Under the pieces are notes generated by a model. That model worked only from the letters and a program-made list of their open reading frames with translations, searched no databases and had not been told where the DNA came from. A stretch of 64,000 nt of DNA from Dasypus novemcinctus (taxonomy: Eukaryota; Chordata; Mammalia; Cingulata; Dasypodidae): contig NC_080673.1 in the NCBI RefSeq assembly GCF_030445035.2, positions 155,430,216 through 155,494,215 on the forward strand, in the 5' to 3' direction. Positions 21,478-32,865 of the stretch are shown piece by piece (the first letter of the stretch is position 1; every line of letters starts with the position of its first letter). The position numbers and the translations under genes are program-made.

Positions 21478-23822
21478 TGTTTTCATTTAAATCTCTAATT
21501 TAATATTTATTTTCTATTTATTTGACTTTACTTTTTCATCTTTCTCTGTCTTCCTTTAGATTGAAATTTTTTTTTTATGATTCTATCTCATCTTGTTTGT
21601 TTGCTTATTAGCTATAAATCTTCATTGTGCCATTTTAGTAGTTGCTTTAGGGTTTATCATATTCAACTGATCATATTCTATCTTCAGTACTACTTAGTGT
21701 AGCATATGGGAAACTTGCAACTGTATATTTCCATTTCTCTGCTATAGGTCTTTGTGCTATTGTTGTCATACATTTTACTTTTATATATGTTGTAATTATA
21801 CAACATATTGTTATTAACTGCTTTAAAGTTCAATTATCATTTTAAGTTTAAAGAGATTTAAATAATAAGAAAAATTACTCATACAAATTACCATTTCTAG
21901 TGCTCTTCAGTTTTTCATGAGTGGGAGTACAGGTATCCATCTGGTATCATTTTCCTTCTGCTGGAAGGACTTATTGCAAAATTTCTTACTATACAGGTCT
22001 GTTGGCAATGACTTCTTTCAGCTTTTGTATGTCTGAAAAAATTCCAATTTTCTTTTCTTTTGGAAAGATATTTCCACTGGGTAAAGGATTCTAGGTTACC
22101 TGTTTTTTTCTTTTAGTACTTTAAAGATATTGTTCCACTATCTTCTAACTTGCATTGTTTCTGGTGAGAAATCTGATCTCACTCTTACATTTGTTCCTCT
22201 GTGTGGGATGTCTTTTTTCTATGTTTTTTAGATTTTTCTCTTTAGCCATTTGGTTATTTTTCTTTCTTTTTTTTTTTTTTAAAGATTTATTTATTTATTT
22301 AATTCCCCCCCTCCCCTGGTTGTCTGTTCTTGGTGTCTATTTGCTGCGTCTTGTTTCTTTGTCCGCTTCTGTTGTCGTCAGCGGCACGGGAAGTGTGGGC
22401 GGCGCCATTCCTGGGCAGGCTGCACTTTCTTTTCACGCTGGGCGGCTTTCCTCACGGGCGCACTCCTTGCGCGTGGGGTCCCCCACGCAGGGGCCACCCT
22501 TGCGTGGCACGGCACTCCTTGCGCGCATCAGCGCTGCGCATGGCCAGCTCCACACGGGTCAAGGAGGCCCGGGGTTTGAACCACGGACCTTCCATATGGT
22601 AGACGGACGCCCTAACCACTGGGCCAAAGTCTGTTTCCCTGGTTATATTTCTTGGCATAGTTTTCTTCATGCTGCTTGTGTTTGGTGCTCATTGAGTTTA
22701 TTGGCTCTATGGAATTATCGTTTTGATCAAATTTAGGAATTTTTTGCCATCATTTCTTCAAAAATTTTCTGCCCTTCCCCCATAGAGGTTCCACATACAA
22801 ATATTTTTGGCCTCTTGAAGTTTTGCCAGAGTTCAATACCACTGTTCATTTTTCTCAGTCTTTTTTCTTTTTTCATTTGAACACTGCCTATTGTTATGTC
22901 CTCAGGTTCACTGATCTTTCTTTCCCCTGCATTGTTTAATCAACCATTAATCCTATCAAGTGTATTTTTCAACTCAGACATTGTAGTTTTCATTTCTGTA
23001 AGTTTGACTTGGGCGTTTTTATATCTTCCTAGTCTCTAATTGGCATGTTGGAGTTTTCCTCAATTTTTTGAACATATGAAATACATCTATAATAACAACT
23101 TTAATATCCTTGTCACTTGTGTCATTTTTGGGTAAGTTTCAATTGATTGATTTCCCCCCCTTCATTATGGGGTATATTTTCCTAACTCTTTGCATTCCTG
23201 GTAATTTTTTGTTAGATATCAGAAGTTCTGAATTTTACCTTATAGCCTCGTGGATATGTTTGTATTTCTAAAAATATTCTTGATGTTTGTTCTGGGATGC
23301 AGTGAAGTTACTGAAAATAGTTTGACTCTTTGGGTCTTTCTTTGAAGGTTTGTTAAATTGGACCAGAACAACATTTTGTCTAGGATTATTTTTCACCACT
23401 CCTGGGCAAGACCCTTCATTGTACTGTATCTGATGCCCCAAGAATTATGTAGTTTTTTCTCCCTCCCTTTTTGCCAATAGTAGCTATTCTTGGCCCTATT
23501 TGAGCACTAGACATTGTTACTTCTAATGCTTTCAGGTGGTTGCATGGCCCCAGGTAGTTTCTTCACACACATATGTTGATCAGTATTCAACTGAATATAT
23601 TTGAGATGAACCTCCTGAAAATCCCTGGAGTTTTCTCTGTGCAGCTCTCTCCTCTCAATACTTGGCCCTGTGAACTTTAGTCTCCTTAGCTTCCCAGACT
23701 CCCAGCTTTGCCTGTTCAACTCAGAGACATTGCCAGGCTATACTTGGGTTTCTTCTTGTGCTGTGGCCTAGAAACGTTCTCTAGACCAGCAGTTAAGAAA
23801 CAACAGGGCACAGGTCAAATCT
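21478..23822 (-). repeat. Ancient L1/HAL1 ORF1-region, antisense, split by a DAS
   Basis: The plus strand has 'gttgctttagggtttatcat', 'tttgtgctattgttgtcata', 'ggaagatattgttcc'-like text, 'tttttgccatcatttcttca', 'ttgaacatatgaaatacatc' and 'catgctgcttgtgtttggtg'. This is the antisense ORF1 to ORF1-ORF2 linker of old L1/HAL1. The DAS at 22265 interrupts it. No usable frame. Confidence 0.65.
22265..22639 (-). mobile_element. DAS-type SINE, monomeric
   Basis: Full-length and CpG-rich. TSD TGGTTATTTTTCTT / TGGTTATATTTCTT (one mismatch) at 22251-22264 and 22640-22653. The head ends 'gccaaagtctgtttccc'. Confidence 0.92.
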
Positions 23823-24140
23823 GACCATATTTTTGTGGGTGACATAATTTAGTCCATAACTACATGGTTTTATTTAAATCTTTAACTTGATATTGTTTTC
23901 TATTTATCTGATTTTATCTTTGTTTTCTTTTTCCTCTTTTTCTGTCTTCCTTTAGATTGAGTGTCTTTTCTTTTATGATGATATCTTTTTTGTTGACTTA
24001 TTAGTTATAATTCTTTGTTGTGCCATCTCAGTAGTTGCTTTAGGGTTTATCTTCAACTGACCATATTCTACCTTCAATACTACTTAGTGTATCATACAGG
24101 AACCTTGTAACTGTATATTTCCATTTCTCCACTGTAGGGC
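23823..24140 (-). repeat. Second copy of the MLT1/L1 junction
   Basis: 'atttttgtgggtgacataat' followed by 'tctgtcttcctttagattga', 'tagttgctttagggtttatc' and 'caactgtatatttccatttc'-type text repeats 21435-21750 with about 10-15% divergence (estimated by eye). Both the LTR edge and the following L1 sequence are shared. Confidence 0.8.
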
Positions 24141-24159
24141 TTTTAAAATTTTAATTTAA

Positions 24160-24620
24160 AAAAGCAACAAAGAAGTATATGTGATAGAGATAGCATATGG
24201 CTCAAAATATAAATATATACTATCTGCTTCTTTACAAAAAAAAAATTTAGCTGAAACTGATAATAAGCTGATGCAATTGTAGGTTCATCTCATTTGTTTT
24301 CCATCTCTTAGGGATTACTATTCTTTGTTGCCTGATGTTCAATATCTTGAGAGCTTTATTTCATAAGTTTTTTGTGTGTGTGTCTTTTCAGGTGGGGAGC
24401 TAAATCTGATATTTTTTATTCTCTCTTGGCTGGAAATGAAAGTCTATGAGATAGTTATATAGAGTAAAATGTTATTTATGTTAGTGTACAATGGGTTTAA
24501 TGTTGCTAATTTAAAATGAATTAATAAATAAATATTTAGACATTTCTCACTTTAATTCATAATTTGGTAAACATTGATAGCTGTAACCTGTGTAAACAAA
24601 GATCTTTGGAGATCTTCAAT
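24160..24620. other. No gene recognised
   Basis: AT-rich DNA with an A-run near 24236. No named repeat apart from the SINE fragment that follows. Confidence 0.5.
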
Positions 24621-24625
24621 AGATT

Positions 24626-24711
24626 TTTTTTTTAAAGTAGGCCCCAGGGTTGATCCCAGGACCTCAGACACGGGACATAGATGCTCAACCACTGAGCTAT
24701 ATCTGCTTCCC
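24626..24711 (-). repeat. DAS SINE fragment (tRNA-like head only)
   Basis: 'tttttttttaaagtaggccc', 'ccagggttgatcccaggacc' and 'ccactgagctatatctgctt' form an antisense DAS-like head joined directly to an A-tail. It lacks the body seen in other copies. Confidence 0.7.
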
Positions 24712-24849
24712 TTCAATAGTTTTTAAGAGTGTAAAGTGCAATCAAAATATTGGAGAACCACTAGGCTATTGTCAGTATTTATGAAGAAAGGAGCAAAGAA
24801 ATTTCTTTGTACTCCAATCCCATTTACAACTTCATTGGTTATTTAATAT

Positions 24850-25130
24850 ATTCACTTAGTAGGTATTAGTTGAGTTCTTATGGCATGTGCTGTGCTAGGC
24901 ACAGGGGATAAAGTGGTCAAAACAAAAAGAAACAACCAGAAATGATCTCTGCCTTGGAGGAACTTACAGTTTACTGGGAAACAAACATTAATCAAATATT
25001 CAAATAAAAAGGTAAAATTGCAGCGGGGCCATTTTCAAGGAAAGAGAGAACATGTAATGGAGGTGTGACAGGGAGGTCAGGGACAGCTTCCCTGTAGAAG
25101 TGACACATTACAGCGAGCTGACGGATGGCA
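24850..25130 (+). repeat. Old mammalian repeat 'X'
   Basis: 'atgtgctgtgctaggcacag', 'gatctctgccttggaggaac' and 'ggtcagggacagcttccctg' follow the order of the repeat described at 15365. Confidence 0.65.
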
Positions 25131-25149
25131 AGGTTAAGCCCTTGCCAGC

Positions 25150-26748
25150 TTGGTGAAGCTGGGAAGGAGCAGGAATTACTGATAGCCTGTTTTCATTACT
25201 CCATTTGACCTCTCAGAGGCTGATTTTTTTGTCTTTTTGCTCTTTTCCTCCTCTTCCTATTTATCCTCATTCTCTTCCTACTCCTCCATTTCCCTCCTAC
25301 TTCCCTGCCCCTTCTTTTGGTATTTATTAATTTGAAATAAATGTTGAAACTTTTCTTCATTAGAGGAGCAAACACTGGAGCTTTTGTGCACAGGATGTTT
25401 GCAGGCAACTGTGTAAATTTCCAAAAGAGAAGGCCTGTGCTTGTTTGGGTAAGCTGACCCTGTTTTGAGAAGGGTCAAAGTTTCAGAGTTTTCATGACGC
25501 TTGGTTTATTTTTGGAGTAGAAGAGTGGCATCAAGATGAGAGTAGGAGGAAGAAGCAGGAATCAATCAGGTCATAAGCTAAGTTACTTCCAGCTTCGTCC
25601 ATTGAATCACTGACCCACCAAAACAAGTAAATGTTTTATGTATTTGTGTTTTAGACACACTTGGACCACCTATTCTAATGAAGACTATAAAGAGGAATGG
25701 GGTTAATGCCCTAAAAAGAGACAACAAATTTCTAGAGTTAGACTCACTTTGGCACTACACCAGTGATAGCGGTAAACTGCAGAGAAATGAGCTAGACTAG
25801 CTAGTCCTTTGGCTTCTTAGCTCTGTAATTAAACATCAGGCCCTTGGTTTGGCTGCGATGTGTAATTTTTCCAAATGAAGCAGAGCTTCTGTGTAATTAT
25901 AAGCCTAATTCTTCTTTCTTGTCAGTGAAGAAACAGACAGTTACAAGAAGGTCAAAGCAACAGACCTCCTCCACTGGGAATGCCAAAAGCTTCTGTTTCC
26001 TAATTACTGTGACTAAGACAACAAACAAACTCCACTGAAGTTGACAGGCACATTAGATCTGTGCAGCTAAACTTCTGTAGGCTTTTCCTGCATGGCCCCA
26101 GAAAGTACAGTGGATTTTCACAGAACAAGCAAAAGAGGATAATAGGCCATTATAACTCTAAGAAAGCTATTATGAATTATTGAGCGAATATGAAAAGGGA
26201 TGCATTTTATTTAGCATTGTTTTGAAACATAGTAAAACCACACCAAATTGGGGTTTTACTCCCAATTTACTCCCTATCCAAAATAATGAAAAAATGCAGC
26301 ATAGTTGAAAAGAAATGCACTTTACATTTAAACTAGCCTGTACTTGCTACAGTAACTTTAATCTACCTTTATGGGGACCATGATCGAGATACTCATTTTT
26401 GTCCCTTCCTCTTCCGTGGTACTCACCACATAGTGGCTGCTCAAGAAGTGTTTCTTAGGTTGCATTGAGTTGAGCCAGCTTCAGTTATCCAAAAGGTTTT
26501 TCTTTCAATAGGGAAGATAATGGAGAATTTATGCCAGGATTTCTCAATCAGTGACATATTTATTGCTGAAGTCCATTTTATATAGGCTATTTCTTTGCCT
26601 CAAGTTGGTAGACACCTGTTGGCCAGTGTCCTGGTCACAGTTATAGGAGCTCCTAGAAAAGCCTAATCCCTCTTTGAATGGCTGCAGATTCACAGGCTCA
26701 TGGATGAATTAGGTGATGCAGGTATGGGTATATTACTTTTACAAATTT
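25150..26748. other. No gene recognised; single-copy DNA
   Basis: About 1.6 kb without a repeat I can name. It includes a pyrimidine-rich stretch at about 25236-25320. The minus frames over it (25196-25478) are low-complexity basic sequence and not convincing. Confidence 0.5.
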
Positions 26749-26759
26749 TCTGGGTATAT

Positions 26760-27216
26760 ATGTATTTTTTTTTATCTTATTAATACTTTTTCTTTCTTTT
26801 TTTTTTAATGATTTATTTTATTTATTTCTTTCCCCTTCACCCCACCCCAGTTGTCTGTTCTCTGTGTCCATTTACTGCGTGTTCTTCTTTTTGTCTGCTT
26901 CTGCTGTTGTCAGCAGCATGGGAAGCTGTGTCTCTTTTCTTTGCATCATCTTGCTGCATCAGCTCTCTGTGTGTGCGGTGCCATTCCTGGGCAGGCTGAA
27001 ATTTCTTTTGCATTGGGCGGCTCTCCTTATGGGGTGCACTCCTTGTGCGTGGGGCTCCCCTACACGGGGGATACCCCTGTGTGGCACGGCACTCCTTGAG
27101 CACATCAGCACTGCGCATGGGCCAGCTCCACACAGGTCAAGGAGGCCTGGGGTTTGAACCATGGACCTCCCATGTAGTAGATGGATGCCCTATCCACTGG
27201 GCCAAGTCCGTTTCCC
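26760..27216 (-). mobile_element. DAS-type SINE, monomeric, long tail
   Basis: The head end 'ggccaagtccgtttccc' lies at 27200-27216. The tail is long and interrupted (T-runs and 'tcttattaatac' between about 26760 and 26810). TSD TCTGGGTATAT at 26749-26759 and 27217-27227. Confidence 0.9.
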
Positions 27217-27449
27217 TCTGGGTATATTTTTCTAGCTCTTCTGTCTGTGCTACATTTTTTATTGCAAGATCACAGCAAAATCCTGAAGACTGCAGTCACA
27301 AAAGCTATCAGTATTTACACAGATGTTTTCATTTTTCATCACAAAGGGCCTGTCATAATTCCACAGCACAAAGGAATTCATCTACCCAGAAGCTTAACTT
27401 GGGTGGAAGACATTTTATACTAGATTGCTGAGCATACTGGTTTGCCTTA

Positions 27450-27720
27450 AAGGAAATACTCAACAGACAGTAGAATTTGTTGAATACTTACAGCTTGCCA
27501 GGCATTGTTCTAGATGATACAGTGATGAATAAAATATTTATTTCTCTTATGGGCCCTCCATTTTAGTGAGGAAGACAGTAGAAAAGATATGAATATATTA
27601 AGTGGTAAAAAAACATGAAAAATAATTCAGAATAAAGGGTTAAAGAGTGACAGGGTTTCCAGGGAAGAAATTTTTGAAGAAGTGGTATTTGGTGAGAGAC
27701 CTACTTAAACTGGAAAGAAA
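27450..27720 (+). repeat. Old mammalian repeat 'X'
   Basis: 'cttgccaggcattgttctag', 'tacagtgatgaataaaatat' and 'gacagggtttccagggaaga' match the order of the repeat at 15365. Confidence 0.6.
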
Positions 27721-27724
27721 ACCA

Positions 27725-28823
27725 TGCAAAAACCAGAAAAACTAGAGTACATGCAAAGCTCCTGAAAGAGCTTTTTATTATTTTCAGAATAGTCCTGAAG
27801 CCAATGTGGCTAAAATAATGACTGGAATGATCCAAAATTTTGTGTAAAACATCAAACATAGAACCAAGAATCTCAATAACCCAAAGCAAGCCCAATACAA
27901 AAAAATGATGCTGAGATACACTGCAACCAGACTGCTGAAAGACAAAGAGAGAAATAAAAATCTTAAAAGCGCAGGAAGGAAAAGTCACATTATGTACTGT
28001 GAGAACAACTACAGCTGACATCTTACTGAAACTATGGAGACAGAAGACAATGGAACAACATCTTTAAATTCCTGAAAGGGAAAAAAGTCTGTTAATTGTG
28101 AATTCCATAGCCACTAAAATATTCTTCAAAAAGCAAAATGAAATAAATATGCTTTCAGATAAATGAAAGCCAAGTCAATCCTTTTCCTGCAGACTCGCAC
28201 TAAAAGAGTTTCTAAAGGAAGTGCTTCAGGGAGAAGGAAAAATGAGACCAGCTGGGTATTCACAAGGAATGGAAAGTATTAAAATTGCTAATGTGAGTAA
28301 ATATAAAAAATTTTTTTTGCTTAATTCCTTAATTCCTTAACTTTAAATGACAGTTGACTGTTCAAAGCAAAAAACAATGCTAATGTATTATGAGGTTAAA
28401 AAATGTGGAAGTAAAATATAAGACTACAATATTAGCATTAAAGAGAAGAGGGAGTATAAATATAATTTTACTTTTATGAGATTCTTACATTTTACTTTAA
28501 ATGGAATAATATTAATTCAAAGTATACTGAAATAAGCTAAGGACACATATTAAAATCCCTGTGGCAACCAATGTTACCAATAGAAAACAAATAGTAAGAT
28601 GGTAGGTGTCAATCAGTCTATTTAAATAATTATATTAAATATAAATGATCTCATCACTCCAATTTAAGCCAGAGATAGTTAAACTCAAATTTAAAAAAAA
28701 GAAAAAACCCATACATATGCTGTTTATAAGAGATTTACTTTGAATAAAGATGTAGTTTGAAAGTAAAATGATGGAAAAATACCATATAAACCCTAATCAT
28801 AAGAAAGCCAAAGTGGTTATTTA
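27725..28823 (+). repeat. Ancient L1/HAL1, ORF1 3' part to ORF2 start
   Basis: 'ctatggagacagaagacaat', 'ggaacaacatctttaaattc', 'ctttcagataaatgaaagcc' and 'aaagagtttctaaaggaagt' are the sense C-terminal ORF1 region. The inter-ORF linker and the start of the endonuclease region follow ('ctgtttataagagatttact', 'aatcataagaaagcc'). A mariner interrupts it at 28824. Confidence 0.8.
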
Positions 28824-30553
28824 TTAGGTTGGTGCAAAAGGAATTGCAGTTTCAGACTGTGAATTTTATTTTATTTATTTTTTGTTTATTTATTTTAAAG
28901 ATTTATTTATTTTATTTCTCTCCCTTTCTCCACCCCCACCCCGGTTGTCTGTTCTCTGTGTCTATATGCTGTGTCTTCTTTCTTTGTCCGCTTCTGTTGT
29001 CAGCGGCACAGGAATCTGTGTTTCTTTTAGTTGCGTCAGTTTTCCGTGTGTGTGGCGCCATTCCTGGGCAGGCTGCACTTTCTTTCGCACTGGGCGGCTC
29101 TCCTTACGGGGTGCACTCCTTGCACGTGGGGCTCCCCTCTGCGGGGGACACCCCTGCATGGCAGGGCACTCCTTGTGCGTATCAGCACTGCGCATGGGCC
29201 AGCTCCACACGGGTCAAGGAGGCCCAGGGTTTGAACCGTGGACCCCCCATGTGGTAGACAGACGCCCTAACTGCTGGGCCAAGTCCGTTTCCCCAGCCTG
29301 TGAATTTTAAATCATTATAATTAGGCTCAAACACATCTTTATTAATCAAAATAGGAGCCATTACAATCAACACATTTTGTCAATGAGAAATAAATTTGTT
29401 TATTCCTATAGTGTAAAAATCCATGCTTTGGGATTCAGTGAACTCTTGGAAAACATTTTCTGCATCTTTCTGGTTGTGGAAGGGTTTTCCCTGCAAAAAG
29501 ATGTCCAGATGCTTGAAAAAGTGAGAGGTTTTGCCTCTCACTTGGTAATCAGTTGGTGAGAGGTTGGGTGAATATAGCAGATAAGGCAAAAACTTCCTAG
29601 CCCAATTTGTTCAACATTTGAAGCATTGGTTGTGAAACGTGCAGTTGGGCATTGTCGTGGAGAAGAAATGGGTCCTTTCTGTTGACCAATGCTGTCTGCA
29701 GGTGTTGCTGTTTTTGGTGCGTCTCTTTGATTTGCTGAGCTTACTTCTCAGATGTAATGGTTTCACTGGTATTCAGAAAGCTGTAGTGGATCAAATGGGC
29801 AGCAGACCACCAAACAGTGACCATGACCTTTTTGTGGTGCAAATTTGGCTTTGGCAAGTGCTTTGGCGCTTCTTCTCAGTCCAGCCACTGAGGTGGTCAT
29901 TGCCAGTTGTCATAAAAAATCCACTTTTCATCACATGTCACAATCCAATTGAGAAACGGTTCATTGTTGTTGCATAGAATAAGAGAACACTTCAAAATGA
30001 CGATTTAAAAAAATTTTTTCATTCAGCTCATGAGGCACCCACTTACTGAGCTTTTTCACCTTTCCAGTTTGCTTCAAATGCCAAATGACAATAGAATGGT
30101 CAACGTTGAATTCTTCAAGAACTTCTAGTGTAGCTGTATGAGGATCAGCTTCAACGATAGCACTCAGTTGGTTGTTGTCAACATTCAATGGCCAGTCACT
30201 ATGCTCCTCATCTTCAAGGCTCTCATCTCCTTTGCAAAATTCTTGAACCACCACTGTACTGTACATTCGTCAGCAGTTCCTGGCCAAATGAACTGTTGAT
30301 ATTGCGAGTTGTCTCCACTGCTTTATGACCCATTTTGAAGTCAAATAAGAAAATTGTTTGAATTTGCTTTTAGTCTAACATCATTTTCATAGTCTAAAAT
30401 AAATATAAAATAAACAGCAAGTAGTGAGTCATTAGCAAAAAACATAAAGTGAAAAATGCACATTAAAATGATGTATAACATACAGCATTTATGCCAATAT
30501 CAAACAGCAAAATTCAACAATGCAAAACTGCAATTACATTTGCACCAACCTAA
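28824..30553 (-). mobile_element. Full-length mariner (Hsmar1-like Tc1/mariner), broken
   Basis: Terminal inverted repeats: TTAGGTTGGTGCAAAAGGAA at the left and its near-exact complement ending TGCACCAACCTAA at 30553, with a TA at 28822-28823 (the right TA is offset by one base). Removing the DAS and its TSD leaves 1,289 bp, the size of a complete Hsmar1-type mariner. The transposase is on the minus strand. Its start at about 30390 reads MKMMLD then a stop; 30266-29961 encodes the helix-turn-helix region (GDESLEDEE, VDNNQLSAIVEADP, WVPHEL). The C-terminal part at 29589-29380 keeps SPTDY and HNQKDAENVFQEF. Stops, frameshifts, a palindromic insert and the SINE make it non-functional. Confidence 0.92.
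28869..29294 (-). mobile_element. DAS-type SINE inserted in the mariner
   Basis: A complete antisense DAS ending 'ggccaagtccgtttcccc'. TSD AGACTGTGAATTTTA (28854-28868) / AGCCTGTGAATTTTA (29295-29309), one mismatch. It lies just inside the 3' terminal repeat of the mariner, so it came later. Confidence 0.93.
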
Positions 30554-30555
30554 AT

Positions 30556-31030
30556 ATTTTGCACAAAGTAGAGTTCAAAACAAGCAGTATAACCAGATAT
30601 AAAGATGAACTTTTCACAATGATAAAAGGGTAAATTCATACAGTAGACACATAAATCTTAAGTGTGTGTGCACTTAATAATGGTGTCTCAAAGTACATGA
30701 AGTGCAAACTGGCAGAATTAAAGAAGAAATGCACACACCGTAATTGGAGCTTTTAATACTTGTCTTTCACTTATTGCTAGAACAGGCAATACCAGTTTTT
30801 GGTTAATAGTAGTCAGAACAATGGTTGCTTCTGCAGGTGCAGAAGGAGGGAGGGTAACTGAATAAGGCATGAGGGAACATTCTAGACTGATGAAAATATT
30901 TTATATCTTGATGTTTTTGATAGACAGGCATATATATCTAGCAAAAGTTTGCACTTAAAACCTATGTATTTTACTGTGGGTAAAATATGTACAGTGTTTA
31001 AGTTGAGCATACATTTATAAAATTTAGTTT
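30556..31030 (+). repeat. L1 continuation after the mariner (endonuclease region, then 3' UTR)
   Basis: 'gcacaaagtagagttcaaaa', 'gtgcacttaataatggtgtc' and 'tacatgaagtgcaaactggc' continue the sense L1 endonuclease region from 28823. Near 30790 it passes abruptly to a 3'-UTR-like part ('agaacaatggttgcttctgc', 'cctatgtattttactgtggg'). Most of ORF2 is missing, so this is either internally deleted L1 or HAL1-like. Confidence 0.7.
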
Positions 31031-31034
31031 TAGC

Positions 31035-31595
31035 ATATTTTTGCTGAGATCACTGTTAGACATCAAAATGGAGATATCAAAGTGATATATGTAAGTTGGA
31101 CATGTGAATCTAGAGCCCATGGGAGAAGTTGGGGCTGGAGTTATTAATTTGAAAATTATCAGTATAAAGATGGTATTCAAGGCCACAAACAGACAGATGT
31201 CATAGAGATGACATCTGAGGACCAAGATTTGAAAAGGCATGCCAACCCCTAGAATTTTGGACAGTAATAGGAGTCAACAAAGGACACTGAGAATAATCAA
31301 CTAATAACAATGGAGGAAATCCAGAGAGTATAGAAGTCAAACTAAGAAAGTGTTTCAGAGAGGACAGAATGATCATCTAGATTGCTCTGAGAGATAAAGA
31401 TGAGGACTAATAACTACCTATCAGTTTTTCCAAGATGCAAGTCATTGGTGTCATTGAAAACATAATGATGGTAAAATGGAAGCCCAATTGGAATAGGTTA
31501 AGGAGAGTATTTGAGGTAAGGAAATGAAAACAAAGAGTACAGAAAACTCTTTTCAGGAGCTGTGTTTCTGTATTACTCAGATGAAATGACATAAT
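31035..31595 (+). repeat. Old mammalian repeat 'X', 3' part
   Basis: 'catcaaaatggagatatcaa', 'aattatcagtataaagatgg', 'agaaagtgtttcagagagga' and 'gatgcaagtcattggtgtca' follow the later section of the repeat seen at 15365. Confidence 0.6.
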
Positions 31596-31599
31596 TGCT

Positions 31600-31980
31600 T
31601 CTCGTATTTGAGCAATGCTTTTATGTCTTGTACAATGTTATTTAGGTAGAACACATGAGAGAATGATGAGGCTGAGAGGGGACTTAGGAATTCTATCTTC
31701 CAGTGATTTTTGACATGAGCTCTAAAAAAGTCCATAGAAGTGCTCCTCAAGATAGGTTTAGATGGGGACATGTGGTCACTCCGGGCAGTCCTTTTTCAAA
31801 CAGATATTTTAAAAACTTTTTAAAAAATTTATTTGGAGAAGAAACAGCCTTGACTTGTGTATGGGAGGGTAAATAAGGAAGATCATTGGTGGAGATTATC
31901 TGCCTTCCCTTTTTTGAACCCAGCAATCTAGCATTGGCCCAACGTGCCTAGCTCACTAAGGATATCAAATATCTGTATGT
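31600..31980. other. No gene recognised
   Basis: Short stretch without a named repeat or coding signal. Confidence 0.5.
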
Positions 31981-31996
31981 TAAGCATGTTTTATTT

Positions 31997-32400
31997 ATTT
32001 ATTTATTTACTTACTTACTTATTTAACTTCTTCCTTCCTCATTGTTTGTGCTTACTGTCTGCTCACTGGGTCTGTTCATCTGTTCATAGTGTGCTCATCT
32101 TCTTTTTTTTTTCAGGAGGCACCGGGAACTGAACCCAGGACCTCCCATATGGGAGGGAAGTACTCAGTCACTTGAGCCACCTCCTGCTCCCTGATTGTTG
32201 TTGTGTCTCTCATTGTGTTTCCTTGATGTGACTCCTCATTGTGCTATCTCATTGCATCATTTTGTTGCATTATTTGTTGACCTAGCCCATCGCATTAGCT
32301 CACTGTCTTGCTCATCTTCTATAGGCGGCACCAGGAACTGAACCCAGGATCTCCTGAGTGGTAGGTGGCACCCAACTGCTTGAGCCACATCCACTTCCCC
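31997..32400 (-). mobile_element. DAS-type SINE, dimeric form
   Basis: Starts with a TTTA/TTAC-rich tail. Two antisense tRNA-like heads follow, each marked by 'ggcacc(g/a)ggaactgaaccca' (near 32115 and 32325), the second ending 'gccacatccacttcccc'. A TSD beginning AGCATGTT is seen at 31983 and 32401. Confidence 0.85.
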
Positions 32401-32860
32401 AGCATGTTCTTTATTAAAGGCTTTTCTACTTCAAGGGGCTTACTCAAGTATTCCTTCTAAACATACATATTTCTCTTTCTTAGACAAATCCTGGTAGATT
32501 CATATTTTCTGTTAGGATATAAGTTCAATTCCATGTAACAGAGAGAGAATAACAATGGCATAAATGAAATAGAAGTTCATTTCTCACATAAAAGTCTGTG
32601 CTGTTATGACAGCTTCGCTCTACAAGTTCACTGGATGCCCAGTCTCCTTCTCTCCTGTTGCCCCAACAACTCTGCAGTGTTGTTCTCGTTCATATGGCCC
32701 AAGACAATTCCAAGACCACCATGTTTATATTCCATATACTGGGAATAGGGGAAGAGTTCAGTGTGGGTGTGTCCTTTCCTTTTAAGGGCAGAACCTAACA
32801 TTACACACCTTACTTTACTCTTAACCTTTTGGTAAGCACTTGGCCACACCAAATTGTAAA
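32401..32860. other. No gene recognised
   Basis: No repeat I can name. The 78-codon minus frame at 32628-32864 has no domain. Confidence 0.5.
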
Positions 32861-32865
32861 GCACC

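Noticed and set aside
25196-25478. Two basic minus-strand frames
   Set aside because: They are low-complexity lysine/arginine-rich translations of a pyrimidine-rich tract.
29639-29977. 112-codon plus-strand frame
   Set aside because: It is the antisense shadow of the mariner transposase.
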